Of a DNA stretch of 60,505 nucleotides, positions 35,730 through 44,133 are shown one piece after another. Position numbers and translations under genes: made by a program. Numbering within the stretch: the stretch's first letter is position 1; each line of letters begins with the position of its first letter. The stretch comes from MGBC163016 sp964518575 (lineage in GTDB: Bacteria > Actinomycetota > Coriobacteriia > Coriobacteriales > Eggerthellaceae), in NCBI GenBank assembly GCA_964518575.1, contig CAZFGW010000011.1, forward strand, positions 1 to 60,505. Direction: 5' to 3'. The notes beneath the pieces were generated by a model that saw only the letters and a list, made by a program, of their open reading frames with translations, was not told the DNA's origin and made no database searches.

Positions 35730-38396
35730 ATGGCAGAGAACGATACCAACGAATTCAATATTGATGACCTCCATATTGACGACGGATCGAATGAAGCGGA
35801 TCTGTTCGGCGAGGATGAATTCGAGGGCGATACCGATACGGAAGATGCGTCTGATGATATCGACGCGGACGGGGGCTTCGACGAAGAGGGCGAAGAGGAC
35901 GACGCCGATGACGCCGACGATACCGACGATGAGGGCGATCTGACCTCGGAGCAAACCGTGGTGCGCACCGCCGATTCAGACACGCCGGATGATTCGAACA
36001 TCCAGTCCGCAGAGCTCGGACGTGAGATGCAGCAGTCATTCCTCGAGTACTCCATGAGCGTTATCGTCGCTCGTGCGCTTCCCGATGTTCGCGATGGTTT
36101 GAAACCGGTTCACCGCCGCATCCTGTATGCAATGAACGAATCCGGGTACCTGCCTTCGAAGCCGCATATGAAGTCCGCGCGTACGGTTGGCGACGTCATC
36201 GGCAAATATCATCCTCACGGCGATACCGCCGTGTATGACACGATGGTTCGTTTGGCGCAGCCGTTCTCGATGCGCCTTCCCCTGATTGACGGACATGGCA
36301 ACTTCGGTTCGATCGACGGCGACTCGGCGGCTGCTATGCGTTATACCGAGGCGCGTCTTGATAAGCCGGCGATGGAGCTTCTGCGCGATCTTGATAAAGA
36401 AACCGTAGATTTCCAACCGAATTACGACGAAAGCTTGCAAGAACCTGTCGTTTTGCCCGCCCGCTTCCCCAACCTTCTGGTCAACGGATCCAACGGCATC
36501 GCCGTCGGCATGGCAACGAACGTTCCTCCGCATAACCTTGGCGAAACAATTGATGCCACCTGTCTTATGCTCGATAACCCTGATGTGACCACCGAGGAGC
36601 TCATGGAGAAACTGCCGGGACCGGATTTCCCCACCGGTGGATTGATCATGGGTCGCAAGGGCATTTTGGATGCGTACGAAACGGGTCACGGCAACATCAC
36701 CATTCGCGCGAAATGCGAGATCGAGGAAAAGAAGAACGGACGCGTTTCCATCGTCGTCAAAGAGATTCCTTACCAGGTGAACCGCAACAAGCTGCTGATC
36801 AAGCTCGGCGAACTCGTGCGCGATAAGAAGCTCCCCGAGATTTCGAATATCCACGACGCGGCGGACCGCCATGGCATCGACATCATCATCGATCTGAAGG
36901 CGAACGCCATCCCCCAGGTCGTGCTCAATAAGCTGTTCAAGCACACGCAGCTGCAGACGGGCTTCGGCATCAATATGCTGGCGCTGGTGGATGGGACGCC
37001 GAAGGTGCTTTCGCTCAAAGAAATCCTGCACCACTACATCCAGCACCAGATTGACGTCATCGAGCGGCGTACGCGTTTCGAGCTCAAGAAAGCGGAGGAG
37101 CGCGCCCATATTCTCGAGGGATATATCATCGCGCTCGACAACATTGATGAGGTTATCCATATCATTCGCTCGAGCGAAACCGATAAGGAAGCTGCGGCGC
37201 GTTTGACCGAGCGATTCGGACTGACCAAGCGCCAGACGGATGCCATCCTCGAGATGAAGCTTCGCCGTCTCACCGGTTTGGAGCGGACGAAGATCGAGCA
37301 AGAGCTCGCCGACCTGCGCGAGAAGATTGCATACTACAAGCGCGTTCTTTCTGACGAGAGCCTCGTTCGCGAGATCATCAAAGAGGAGCTAAACGAGATT
37401 CGCAAGAAGTACGCGAACCGCCGCATGACCAAGATCACCAACGCCGCACGCGACATCGAGGTTGAGGACCTGATCGCGGATGACACCATGGTGGTCACCA
37501 TGACCAAGGCGGGGTACATCAAGCGCATGCCCATCACCGAGTACCGCCAGCAAAAGCGCGGCGGCAAGGGGCTGCAGGGCGTGAACCTGAAGGATTCCGA
37601 CTTCGTCGAGCACCTGTTCGTTGCAACCAACCATTCGTACATGCTGTTCTTCTCAACGAAGGGCAAAGTGTACCGCCTGAAAGTGTACGACCTGCCCGAA
37701 GTGTCGCGCAAAGCGCGCGGCACCGCCATCGTGAACCTGCTCCCGCTGGAGAAGGGGGAGAAGATATCGGCGGTCATTTCCACCAAGGAATTCCCCGAGA
37801 ACGAGTTCTTGATGTTCGCCACTTCGAAGGGCATGGTGAAGAAGACGGCGATGAATCTGTACGATCGCACACGGCGCGACGGATTGATTGCGATCAACCT
37901 GCGTGACGACGACGAGCTCATCGCGGTTCGCCGGGTTGCGAAAGGCGAGAAGGTCATCATGGTGTCGAGCGCTGGCAAGGCGATTCTGTGGGATGAGAAG
38001 GAAGTGCGCTCGATGGGTCGCGGCACGACCGGCGTGAAAGGCATGACCGTTCCCGCCGATGCGCATGTTCTCGGTATGGAGATCGCGCGCGAAGGAACCG
38101 ATTTGTTCGTCATCACCGAAAAGGGATACGGCAAGCGCACGCCCGTTGCGGAGTATTCCGAGCACCATCGCGGCGGTCAGGGTGTATATACCATCACCAT
38201 GACGCAGAAGAAGGGGTTGCTCGTGGCCATGAAGGTGGTCACAGCCGAGGACGAGATTATGATCATTTCGGAAGAGGGCGTCATCGTGCGCACCCCCGTG
38301 TCGGGCATCAGCGAGTTGGGTCGTTCCACGCAGGGTGTTCGCGTGATGAATATCGCCGAGGGCGATAAGGTGACCGCCGTCGCCGTGACGGAATAG
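35730..38396 (+). CDS. gyrA: DNA gyrase subunit A with acidic N-terminal extension
   Basis: 888 residues; ATG with GGAAGGAAAAGC upstream. It cuts and rejoins DNA. The usual start region (ELGREMQQSFLEYSMSVIVARALPD) begins only near residue 96. Residues 1-95 are an extension that is more than one third Asp/Glu, for example DEEGEEDDADDADDTDD at 51-67. Catalytic Tyr205 is in AAAMRYTEARL. The quinolone region reads HPHGDTAVYD, with Thr166 at the position of E. coli Ser83. The GyrA box QKRGGKG is present in the beta-pinwheel. The reading frame and ribosome-binding site support the long start, so the extension is probably real. Confidence 0.95.
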   Translation: MAENDTNEFNIDDLHIDDGSNEADLFGEDEFEGDTDTEDASDDIDADGGFDEEGEEDDADDADDTDDEGDLTSEQTVVRTADSDTPDDSNIQSAELGREMQQSFLEYSMSVIVARALPDVRDGLKPVHRRILYAMNESGYLPSKPHMKSARTVGDVIGKYHPHGDTAVYDTMVRLAQPFSMRLPLIDGHGNFGSIDGDSAAAMRYTEARLDKPAMELLRDLDKETVDFQPNYDESLQEPVVLPARFPNLLVNGSNGIAVGMATNVPPHNLGETIDATCLMLDNPDVTTEELMEKLPGPDFPTGGLIMGRKGILDAYETGHGNITIRAKCEIEEKKNGRVSIVVKEIPYQVNRNKLLIKLGELVRDKKLPEISNIHDAADRHGIDIIIDLKANAIPQVVLNKLFKHTQLQTGFGINMLALVDGTPKVLSLKEILHHYIQHQIDVIERRTRFELKKAEERAHILEGYIIALDNIDEVIHIIRSSETDKEAAARLTERFGLTKRQTDAILEMKLRRLTGLERTKIEQELADLREKIAYYKRVLSDESLVREIIKEELNEIRKKYANRRMTKITNAARDIEVEDLIADDTMVVTMTKAGYIKRMPITEYRQQKRGGKGLQGVNLKDSDFVEHLFVATNHSYMLFFSTKGKVYRLKVYDLPEVSRKARGTAIVNLLPLEKGEKISAVISTKEFPENEFLMFATSKGMVKKTAMNLYDRTRRDGLIAINLRDDDELIAVRRVAKGEKVIMVSSAGKAILWDEKEVRSMGRGTTGVKGMTVPADAHVLGMEIAREGTDLFVITEKGYGKRTPVAEYSEHHRGGQGVYTITMTQKKGLLVAMKVVTAEDEIMIISEEGVIVRTPVSGISELGRSTQGVRVMNIAEGDKVTAVAVTE

Positions 38397-38444
38397 CGTC
38401 GGCGATGGGTGATCCATCGCACAAGATGTTTATGGCACGAAGAG

Positions 38445-38472
38445 CGGGCGCGCATGAGTCGCGCCCGTTTTG
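38445..38472 (+). terminator. Rho-independent terminator after gyrA
   Basis: The stem CGGGCGCG / CGCGCCCG with a short loop is followed by TTTTGTGTT, 49 bases after the gyrA stop. Confidence 0.7.
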
Positions 38473-38520
38473 TGTTGTGGGGGGGGATTTGGGGTTGTTG
38501 TTGATGGAATATGGTCGCCC

Positions 38521-38845
38521 GATGTTTCATTGTTGGGGCTGTTGCAAGGCGGGCGAGATGAATCTCGCCCCAACGTCCACCAGAAGGATCATTTCAATTA
38601 ATAAAACATCGCAACCGGATACGTTCACCGTGGTTACAGGACAAACCCAAACATCACAGGTGGGGATGATATGACCGGACGCGAACGGGTTTGCCGCGTT
38701 CGACCATGAATAAATGACATTCATGCAAAAACGGAATGGACGATTATTGGGACTGATGCCGCAGGCATGAATGTAGCATTTCACGGGCAAGATCATTGCC
38801 AACACACGGCGGGCGAGATGAATCTCGCCCCAACGTCTATACCCA
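38521..38845 (+). repeat. Composite intergenic element, copy B (contains palindromic copies 6 and 7)
   Basis: Same part order as 11299-11526: a leader with TTTCATTGTTGG, palindrome GGGCGAGAT-GA-ATCTCGCCC (38551-38570), GGATACGTTCACC, the stem CATTCATGC / GCATGAATG with a loop of about 38 bases (38718-38773), and the second palindrome (38811-38830) followed by CCAACGTCTATACCC. The hairpin and its loop length are conserved while the loop sequence is not, which suggests selection on structure. Confidence 0.65.
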
Positions 38846-38950
38846 TTCATTCTCCCATTGGATCGCTGTTGGTTACGATTGGTTCAGCCCCAACGTCTAC
38901 CTGAATGATTGTTCCAATTAATGGGACCAACCGTTCAGGGCGATTCGCCG

Positions 38951-39694
38951 TTATGTTTCCGCTGTTCGGCGGCGGAGGTAGGACTGGGTATAGGGGCACG
39001 CGACAATGCACGTGCCACACACATTCGCCTTGATACCGAAACGCTCATCGGTCCAGCGGAGGCATTCCTTCTCGCATGCCTCGGCATCGAGCAACCTGCT
39101 GCGATCAATGGTCGGCGACCAATTCGCCCCCTTGGTAGCATTCGTGGGACACGCGGTCATGCACTCTTTGCAGCTCGAACACCGCGAGGAATAGTTTCCC
39201 TTGCTGCACTTCACGGGTGCGTCGGTCAGCACTGAGACCAGCCGGATTGCTGCGCCGTACAAATCGGTGATAACCAGCCCGTTCTTTCCGACCCAACCGA
39301 TGCCGGCGTGCGATGCGATCAACCGATGCGAAATGGTGCTCTTCTGCCAATGCGCGCCGTGATCTTCCTTCTCCTCGTCGGAATGCGTCAGCGGCAACGC
39401 GCGGAATCCGAGCTCGCAGAGATACTGCGCCAACGCTCCCGCCAGCGCGATCAGCACCGTCTGCACCGCCTTCCATTCCTCGTAGTACGGACGCGTCGGA
39501 CCGCTCTGGAGATCATCGAGCGCGGATGTTTGCATGGGCAGCGCGATGGAGACCGCGTATGGAAGATTCTCAGGGATGACGCGAATATGCTTCACGCCGC
39601 GGATGTCGGCGAATCCCACGAGAACATTCGGACGGTTTTCGTGTGTAACGTAATCGGTAACGAATGTGGATATTTCCTTATTGAAATATTCCAT
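38951..39694 (-). CDS. QueG-like double 4Fe-4S protein
   Basis: 247 residues. Resembles epoxyqueuosine reductase and related cobalamin/Fe-S reductases in its second half: SHAGIGWVGKNGLVITDLYGAAIRL (about 128-152) and two ferredoxin clusters, CSSCKECMTACP (172-183) and CGTCIVACP (226-234). Two more cysteines are C207 and C211. It is shorter than QueG (about 370-390 residues) and lacks the HEAT-like C-terminus, so a tRNA-queuosine role is uncertain. An unassigned anaerobic reductase is as likely. It is expressed alone, with a possible operator-covered promoter at 39796. Confidence 0.75.
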   Translation of the reverse strand: MEYFNKEISTFVTDYVTHENRPNVLVGFADIRGVKHIRVIPENLPYAVSIALPMQTSALDDLQSGPTRPYYEEWKAVQTVLIALAGALAQYLCELGFRALPLTHSDEEKEDHGAHWQKSTISHRLIASHAGIGWVGKNGLVITDLYGAAIRLVSVLTDAPVKCSKGNYSSRCSSCKECMTACPTNATKGANWSPTIDRSRLLDAEACEKECLRWTDERFGIKANVCGTCIVACPYTQSYLRRRTAET

Positions 39695-39795
39695 ACTGCC
39701 TCTTGATCAACATGCTTTTTCATTGTCATTCGCGAGGGCAATGATCATGAGGTGTTCGGATCACTGCAAACTACGAGGCAAATAAAGCTGAGTAA

Positions 39796-39815
39796 TTTGG
39801 TCATTATAGACCAAA
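39796..39815 (-). promoter_or_regulatory. -10 box enclosed in a perfect inverted repeat (operator-like)
   Basis: On the minus strand the sequence is TTTGGTC-TATAAT-GACCAAA: seven-base arms exactly flank a consensus -10 hexamer. The promoter would serve the QueG-like gene, whose start is about 109 bases downstream. A repressor dimer bound here would block RNA polymerase (inference). The -35 is weak. Confidence 0.5.
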
Positions 39816-39843
39816 ACGGTAAGAATTGAAAGCCTCGAGGCGT

Positions 39844-40788
39844 CTAGCGCTTACGTGACCAGCGTGCTTCCTCGCGTTTTTGGTTCGTTTGCTCCAACTC
39901 TTCAACCAGCGAGAGGTATGAATCAAGACGCTGTTTTGAGAGCGAACCTTGCTCGACCGCCGCGTGCAAAGCGCAGCCCGGCTCCTCGTGATGTTTACAA
40001 TCGCGAAAACGACAATGCTGAGCGAGCCCTTCGACATCAGCAAATGCCGTAGAGATCCCTTGAGCCGCATCCCACAAGCCCAACCCGCGCACACCTGGCA
40101 TGTCGACGATCCATCCGCCCTCCGGAACGCGCAACATTTCACGTGAAACAGTCGTGTGCCGTCCCTTGCCATCGCCTTCACGAACACTCTGGGTTTTGCG
40201 CGCATCGTGCCCGATCAGATTGTTGATCAGCGTCGACTTCCCCGCACCGCTCTGTCCCATGAGCACCATGGTCGTTACGGGGTCGATGAGCTGTCGAATC
40301 CCCGCAAGCGTTGCGTCATCCGACGAGGTAATCACGAACAGCGGGGTATGCGCATCAAGCAGCGCACGAACATTCTGCTCGACGGTGCTCGCTTCTTCAT
40401 CATCCATCAGGTCGGATTTCGTGAGAATGACCGCCACCTGCGCGCCGGTTTCAAACGCGAGCACTAGTTCGCGCTCGAGCCTGCGAATGTTCAGGCGATC
40501 GACCGGGTGCACCACGGCAACCCAGTCGAAATTGGCGGCGAGTACCTGCTTGGTCGCCCGATCGCGCGGGTCCTTCCGAACGAGCGAGGTCCGTCGCGGC
40601 TCAATGGCAGCAATCTGTCCCATCGTATGCGTTGAGGGAAGGAGGACCGAAACACTGTCCCCGATGACCGCGCGCATGTCCGCGCTCTTTTTCAGGGCTG
40701 TGGCGTGTTCACACCGAAGTTCCGTTCCGTCCTCCATAAGAACGAGGGGGAAGCCCCGGTCAAGCTTCACGACCATGCCCTGCGGCAT
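39844..40788 (-). CDS. rsgA: Ribosome small-subunit-dependent GTPase A
   Basis: 314 residues; ATG overlapping the stop of the preceding lipoprotein gene (TAATG). It is a circularly permuted GTPase that helps late 30S subunit maturation. An OB fold lies at the start, then the G4 motif LTKSD, the G1 loop GQSGAGKSTLIN, the G3 motif DMPGVRG, and a zinc-binding C-terminus HCRFRDCKHHEEPGC. Motif order G4-G1-G3 is diagnostic. It is the last gene of the trkH operon. A parS-like sequence with two mismatches (CATTTCACGTGAAACA, 40135-40150) lies inside it. Confidence 0.94.
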   Translation of the reverse strand: MPQGMVVKLDRGFPLVLMEDGTELRCEHATALKKSADMRAVIGDSVSVLLPSTHTMGQIAAIEPRRTSLVRKDPRDRATKQVLAANFDWVAVVHPVDRLNIRRLERELVLAFETGAQVAVILTKSDLMDDEEASTVEQNVRALLDAHTPLFVITSSDDATLAGIRQLIDPVTTMVLMGQSGAGKSTLINNLIGHDARKTQSVREGDGKGRHTTVSREMLRVPEGGWIVDMPGVRGLGLWDAAQGISTAFADVEGLAQHCRFRDCKHHEEPGCALHAAVEQGSLSKQRLDSYLSLVEELEQTNQKREEARWSRKR

Positions 40789-41453
40789 TAGCGCTCACGC
40801 TCTTTAAGGCGGTGGTACAGGAAGAACAGCCCGAGCCCGATGAGTACGAGCGCGGCGCCAGGCAGGGCGTTCATCAGTGATACGTCCGGCTGCATCGTGT
40901 AGCCCGGGTTCACCGCTGTGACATTTTGCGCATGAAGATCGGACAGTCCCTGGTGGTCCTTGCAAGCCAGATGGAACGTGCCTCGCACCTGCAGGACGGT
41001 GCCGTGCTTGCCGTACGAACCATATTGGTCGATGGTTTCGGAAGAGCGAATGGGCATGTACACACTGACCTCGGCGTACGAGGAGTCGTTCGCCTGAAGG
41101 GTGATCCAGCAGTAATCGTCGTTGTCGTCGGCAAGAATCCGATCGCCCACCACTTCGCCCGTCACCTGCACGGTCTGTCCGTTCATGTACGAATCGGCGC
41201 TGTCCAGCGACGCGATGGATGCGTCATAAATGAACGAGCTGTCCGGAAGCTGCGACGGGTTGACCTTGTTCGGAAGCGCCTCTTCGGAATCGGCGGTGGA
41301 GGTGGTGGCAGTGCCGGCGGGTGAAGTCGTCGGCTTTTCCGAGGCGCATGCCGACAGAGACACCATCATGCCCACGGCAAGCAGCGCGCCCACAATCATA
41401 CGAAGCGTGCGTTTCGCCAAAGAAAATGTGGGTGTTTGCGGTGGAAATAGCAT
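40788..41453 (-). CDS. Lipoprotein with OB-fold-like domain and C-terminal membrane segment
   Basis: 221 residues; ATG overlaps the trkH stop (TGATG). A lipoprotein signal peptide ends in LSAC (Cys36). A Thr/Ser-rich spacer follows, then a beta-rich domain (about 85-180) with GQTVQVTGEVVGDRI and GTVLQVRGTFH, resembling an OB-fold nucleic-acid or ligand-binding barrel. A C-terminal transmembrane segment (about 193-212, ALPGAALVLIGLGLFFLYH) is followed by a basic tail, so it may be anchored twice. No family is recognised with certainty. Tight coupling between trkH and rsgA suggests co-expression, but a functional link to potassium transport is not shown. Confidence 0.75.
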   Translation of the reverse strand: MLFPPQTPTFSLAKRTLRMIVGALLAVGMMVSLSACASEKPTTSPAGTATTSTADSEEALPNKVNPSQLPDSSFIYDASIASLDSADSYMNGQTVQVTGEVVGDRILADDNDDYCWITLQANDSSYAEVSVYMPIRSSETIDQYGSYGKHGTVLQVRGTFHLACKDHQGLSDLHAQNVTAVNPGYTMQPDVSLMNALPGAALVLIGLGLFFLYHRLKERER

Positions 41454-42982
41454 CAGAGCGTCTCTTTGATCTTGATGTTTTTACGGGGGATCAAGCTTAT
41501 GACAATCTGGGCGATCAGCGCAAGCAGCGCGATGAACTCAAGACGACCCGCCCACATTTGGAGGATGTAGAAGAGCTCCAGTGTGGGTGACATGCCTGGG
41601 GAGGCGAGCCCCGTGATGATGCCGCCGTTCGACGTCATGGCAATCGACTCGAAAATGGCGTGCGTTGCCTCGAAGCCGTGCGCGATGCCGACAAGCGCGC
41701 CAATGCTGTAGGTGATCACATACAGAATGAATACGGTCATTGCCTCTTTCACGAGCGAGTGCTCGAGGATCCTTCGCCCTAAATGATAGTAGGACTCGAC
41801 GACGCGGGCAGAGTCGGGCGAAACCGCCTGCTTGATAGTGACCAGAATGGATTTCGCGATAATGCCGATGCGGAACAGCTTGATGCCGCCTGCGGTTGAC
41901 CCCGCGCCGCCGCCCACCGCCATGACGAGGGCGAGTGAGAGGAACGCGCCCGAGGTGAACACGCTCGTCAGCTGATTCACGGTGACCGTTTGGAATCCCG
42001 TTGTGGTGAACGAGGAGATTACCATGAAGAGTCCGCGGCGCAAAAGCGCAGGCAGGTCGGAGAACAGCGCGGCACCTGAGAGCGATGCCGTGAATACGAC
42101 CACCATGAGAGAGATCCACAGGAGCATCGTGCGCGTTTCGAGATCGCGGAAAAAGCCGGTGACGTGCCCTTTCCACACCGAGGAGTAGATGACGAAGCTG
42201 ATGACACCCATGATCATGAGCACCATGAGCAGCAGCTCCAAGGGGAAGGAGTGGTAGTAGTAGATGGATTGCTGCATGGGCGTGAAGCCGCCGGTGACGA
42301 ATCCGGAGATGGACACCCAGAGTGCCTGGAGGAATGCGCGCACGAATTCAATGCCCGAGGCGAGCATCATGACCGTCACGATAACGGTTGCGATTGCAAC
42401 AACGATGGCGGTGACTTTCGTGATGAACCGCGTTGTTTGGATGACGTTCGGCACGACATGTTCGCTGCGCGCTTCCGAGGAGAACAGAGTGCCGCCCGCA
42501 TTCTTTCCGAAGATGCCCAGCGAGAGCGCCACAACGATCAGTCCGAGTCCGCCGAGCAGATGCATCATGAAGCGGAACATGTTGTCGGCGTAGGAGAGAT
42601 GGTCGAGGTCGATGATGAGCGAGGCGCCGGTGGTGGTGAGCCCCGAGACGCCGTCGAAGACTGCGTCCAGATACGTCAGGTAGTGCCCCGAGAAATAGAG
42701 CGGGATCGAACAGAAGATGCCGAGGACCACCCAGGCGAGACCCACAACGGTCAGAGCTTGCTGCCGATTCAGCCGTCCGGGTTGGATGCGGCAGAACAGC
42801 AGGAGCGTTCCAGCGACGAGCGCGATGCCGATGGAGTACAAGTAGCGGCACGCCGGCTCCCATTCCTGCAGGATGAGTGCCGTGATCAGCGGCACGCCCA
42901 TCAGCAACGCGGAATACAGGATGAGCATACCGAGGTAATGCCCGATGACCTTCAGGTCATAGAATGTGAATCGTTGCCACAT
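41453..42982 (-). CDS. trkH: TrkH-family potassium uptake channel
   Basis: 509 residues; ATG with GGGATAGGCG upstream. It is a multi-pass membrane protein with the four pore loops of the TrkH/KtrB superfamily. The filter-like segments include SGLTTTGAS and SFTTTGFQTVTVN, and TSNGGIITG lies near the end. It should import potassium (or sodium) and normally needs a cytoplasmic NAD/ATP-binding TrkA-type subunit, none of which is encoded in this window. It is preceded by a 51-residue membrane peptide gene 18 bases upstream. Confidence 0.93.
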   Translation of the reverse strand: MWQRFTFYDLKVIGHYLGMLILYSALLMGVPLITALILQEWEPACRYLYSIGIALVAGTLLLFCRIQPGRLNRQQALTVVGLAWVVLGIFCSIPLYFSGHYLTYLDAVFDGVSGLTTTGASLIIDLDHLSYADNMFRFMMHLLGGLGLIVVALSLGIFGKNAGGTLFSSEARSEHVVPNVIQTTRFITKVTAIVVAIATVIVTVMMLASGIEFVRAFLQALWVSISGFVTGGFTPMQQSIYYYHSFPLELLLMVLMIMGVISFVIYSSVWKGHVTGFFRDLETRTMLLWISLMVVVFTASLSGAALFSDLPALLRRGLFMVISSFTTTGFQTVTVNQLTSVFTSGAFLSLALVMAVGGGAGSTAGGIKLFRIGIIAKSILVTIKQAVSPDSARVVESYYHLGRRILEHSLVKEAMTVFILYVITYSIGALVGIAHGFEATHAIFESIAMTSNGGIITGLASPGMSPTLELFYILQMWAGRLEFIALLALIAQIVISLIPRKNIKIKETL

Positions 42983-43000
42983 CGCCTATCCCGGGATGCC

Positions 43001-43156
43001 TTACGAAGAGAGCCCCACGAAACTGGCGATCGTGCGCACGATAGACATGATCACCCACAGCGACACGATGAAGCAGGCGATGGAAAGGATCACGAGCATC
43101 ATTCCCGAAAACGCTGCTTTGGAACTGGGCACTATTTCAGGTGGCAATTTACGCAT
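43001..43156 (-). CDS. Small membrane protein preceding trkH (51 aa)
   Basis: The frame begins MRKLPPEIVPSSKAAF and continues into one hydrophobic segment of about 30 residues (SGMMLVILSIACFIVSLWVIM), ending SFVGLSS and TAA. Codons are GC-rich like the neighbours. The ribosome-binding site is weak (AAAGGG is distant), so the start could be an inner Met at residue 19 or 20. It lies 18 bases before trkH on the same strand, which suggests an accessory peptide of the channel, as KdpF is for Kdp (analogy only). Confidence 0.5.
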   Translation of the reverse strand: MRKLPPEIVPSSKAAFSGMMLVILSIACFIVSLWVIMSIVRTIASFVGLSS

Positions 43157-43198
43157 AGGGGTATTGTATCCCTTTTGCGAAAATTCGCCTCTACCGTG

Positions 43199-44014
43199 TC
43201 ATTCCTGCGGTCGAGCGAGCGTCAAAAGCTCCTCGGGGGCGCTGATGAACAGGTCAGGATCCTGCCCGTTTTGCGCAAAGTCCGCGGGGTCGTGGTATCC
43301 CCACGTGACGGCGATGGCGAACAGGTTCGCATTGCGCGCCGCCAGAATATCGTTCGGTGAGTCGCCAACGTAGAGCGCTGTTTCGGGACGCGCGTTCAGA
43401 TGCTTCAGCGCAATTTCGAGCCCTGCCGGATCGGGCTTGCGTGGAATCAGCGGGCTTTCGCCCAGCATGACATCAATGAGATTCGGAAGACGCATGCTCA
43501 GCGTGAGGTCAACACCCTGCTGCAGCTTGTTCGACACAACGCCGATCTTGCACCCACGCGCCCGCAGCTCCGTGAGGGTATCGACCACGCCCGGATACGG
43601 ATTCGTATGATGATAGTAATCGGGGAAGTACTCGTTCCACAAGCGCATGGCTTCGTCGCAGACCTCTTCGCTCGCATCTACTGGAAGCGCCTGATACATG
43701 AGCTTGCGAACGCCAGCGCCCACGAACGACAGAATATCCTCGGTGGGATGCTCGGGATAGCCGAGCTCGCGCAGGATGACATTGGTCAGCAGCGTGAGGT
43801 CGGGCAACGTGTCGAGCAGCGTTCCGTCGAGGTCGAAGATGAAGGTGTCGAATTGCCCGGCGTGATCGCGAAGTTGGGTTTCGTTCAGGCGGTCGGGATT
43901 AACCGGTGCGGGAGTTCCAGGGGTTTTGGGGGTCTCGCTGGCGGGGGAGTGCTGCACCTGTTTTTCTTGCGCTTTGCCAGTTTTGTTGTAAGGAATCTCG
44001 ATGTAGTCTTTCAT
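43199..44014 (-). CDS. HAD-superfamily phosphatase, phosphoglycolate phosphatase-like
   Basis: 271 residues from ATG 44014 (AAAGCGGGA upstream); an upstream in-frame ATG at 44080 lacks a ribosome-binding site. A poorly conserved Pro/Thr-rich segment covers residues 1-50. HAD motifs are: I DLDGTLLDT, II VVSNK, III KPDP, and IV GDSPNDI. A helical cap between motifs I and II places it with the Gph/PGMB-like subfamily. The substrate cannot be told from sequence. It lies 42 bases upstream of the small membrane protein on the same strand, so it may be co-transcribed with trkH-rsgA. Confidence 0.88.
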   Translation of the reverse strand: MKDYIEIPYNKTGKAQEKQVQHSPASETPKTPGTPAPVNPDRLNETQLRDHAGQFDTFIFDLDGTLLDTLPDLTLLTNVILRELGYPEHPTEDILSFVGAGVRKLMYQALPVDASEEVCDEAMRLWNEYFPDYYHHTNPYPGVVDTLTELRARGCKIGVVSNKLQQGVDLTLSMRLPNLIDVMLGESPLIPRKPDPAGLEIALKHLNARPETALYVGDSPNDILAARNANLFAIAVTWGYHDPADFAQNGQDPDLFISAPEELLTLARPQE

Positions 44015-44133
44015 GGGGTTGTCCCGCTTTCTTGTTGGTGTGCTCTGCTGCGCGAACGGTTTCGGGAGAGCCCTTCGCATGCCGCTGCATGAGCAGTTAT
44101 GGTATTACGCGCCTGATTGCTCGAGCAGATGTT

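Larger units (their letters stand above)
38397..38950. other. Convergent intergenic region filled with repeat elements
   Basis: Contains the gyrA terminator, composite element copy B (38521-38845) and a degenerate tail of the same family (38881-38900, GGTTCAGCCCCAACGTCTAC). No gene is seen. Confidence 0.65.

Noticed and set aside
36036..37301. A 421-codon minus-strand frame opposite gyrA
   Set aside because: Antisense shadow of a conserved gene; His/Arg/Asp-rich and without recognisable motifs.
39816..39843. Rho-independent terminator after rsgA
   Set aside because: GCCTCGAGGC forms only a five-base-pair palindrome, and there is no adequate T tract.
40135..40150. CATTTCACGTGAAACA in rsgA as a fourth parS
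   Set aside because: Two mismatches in one outer arm and located in a coding sequence 14 kb from the cluster. Mentioned in the rsgA entry, but not called as a parS site without binding data.
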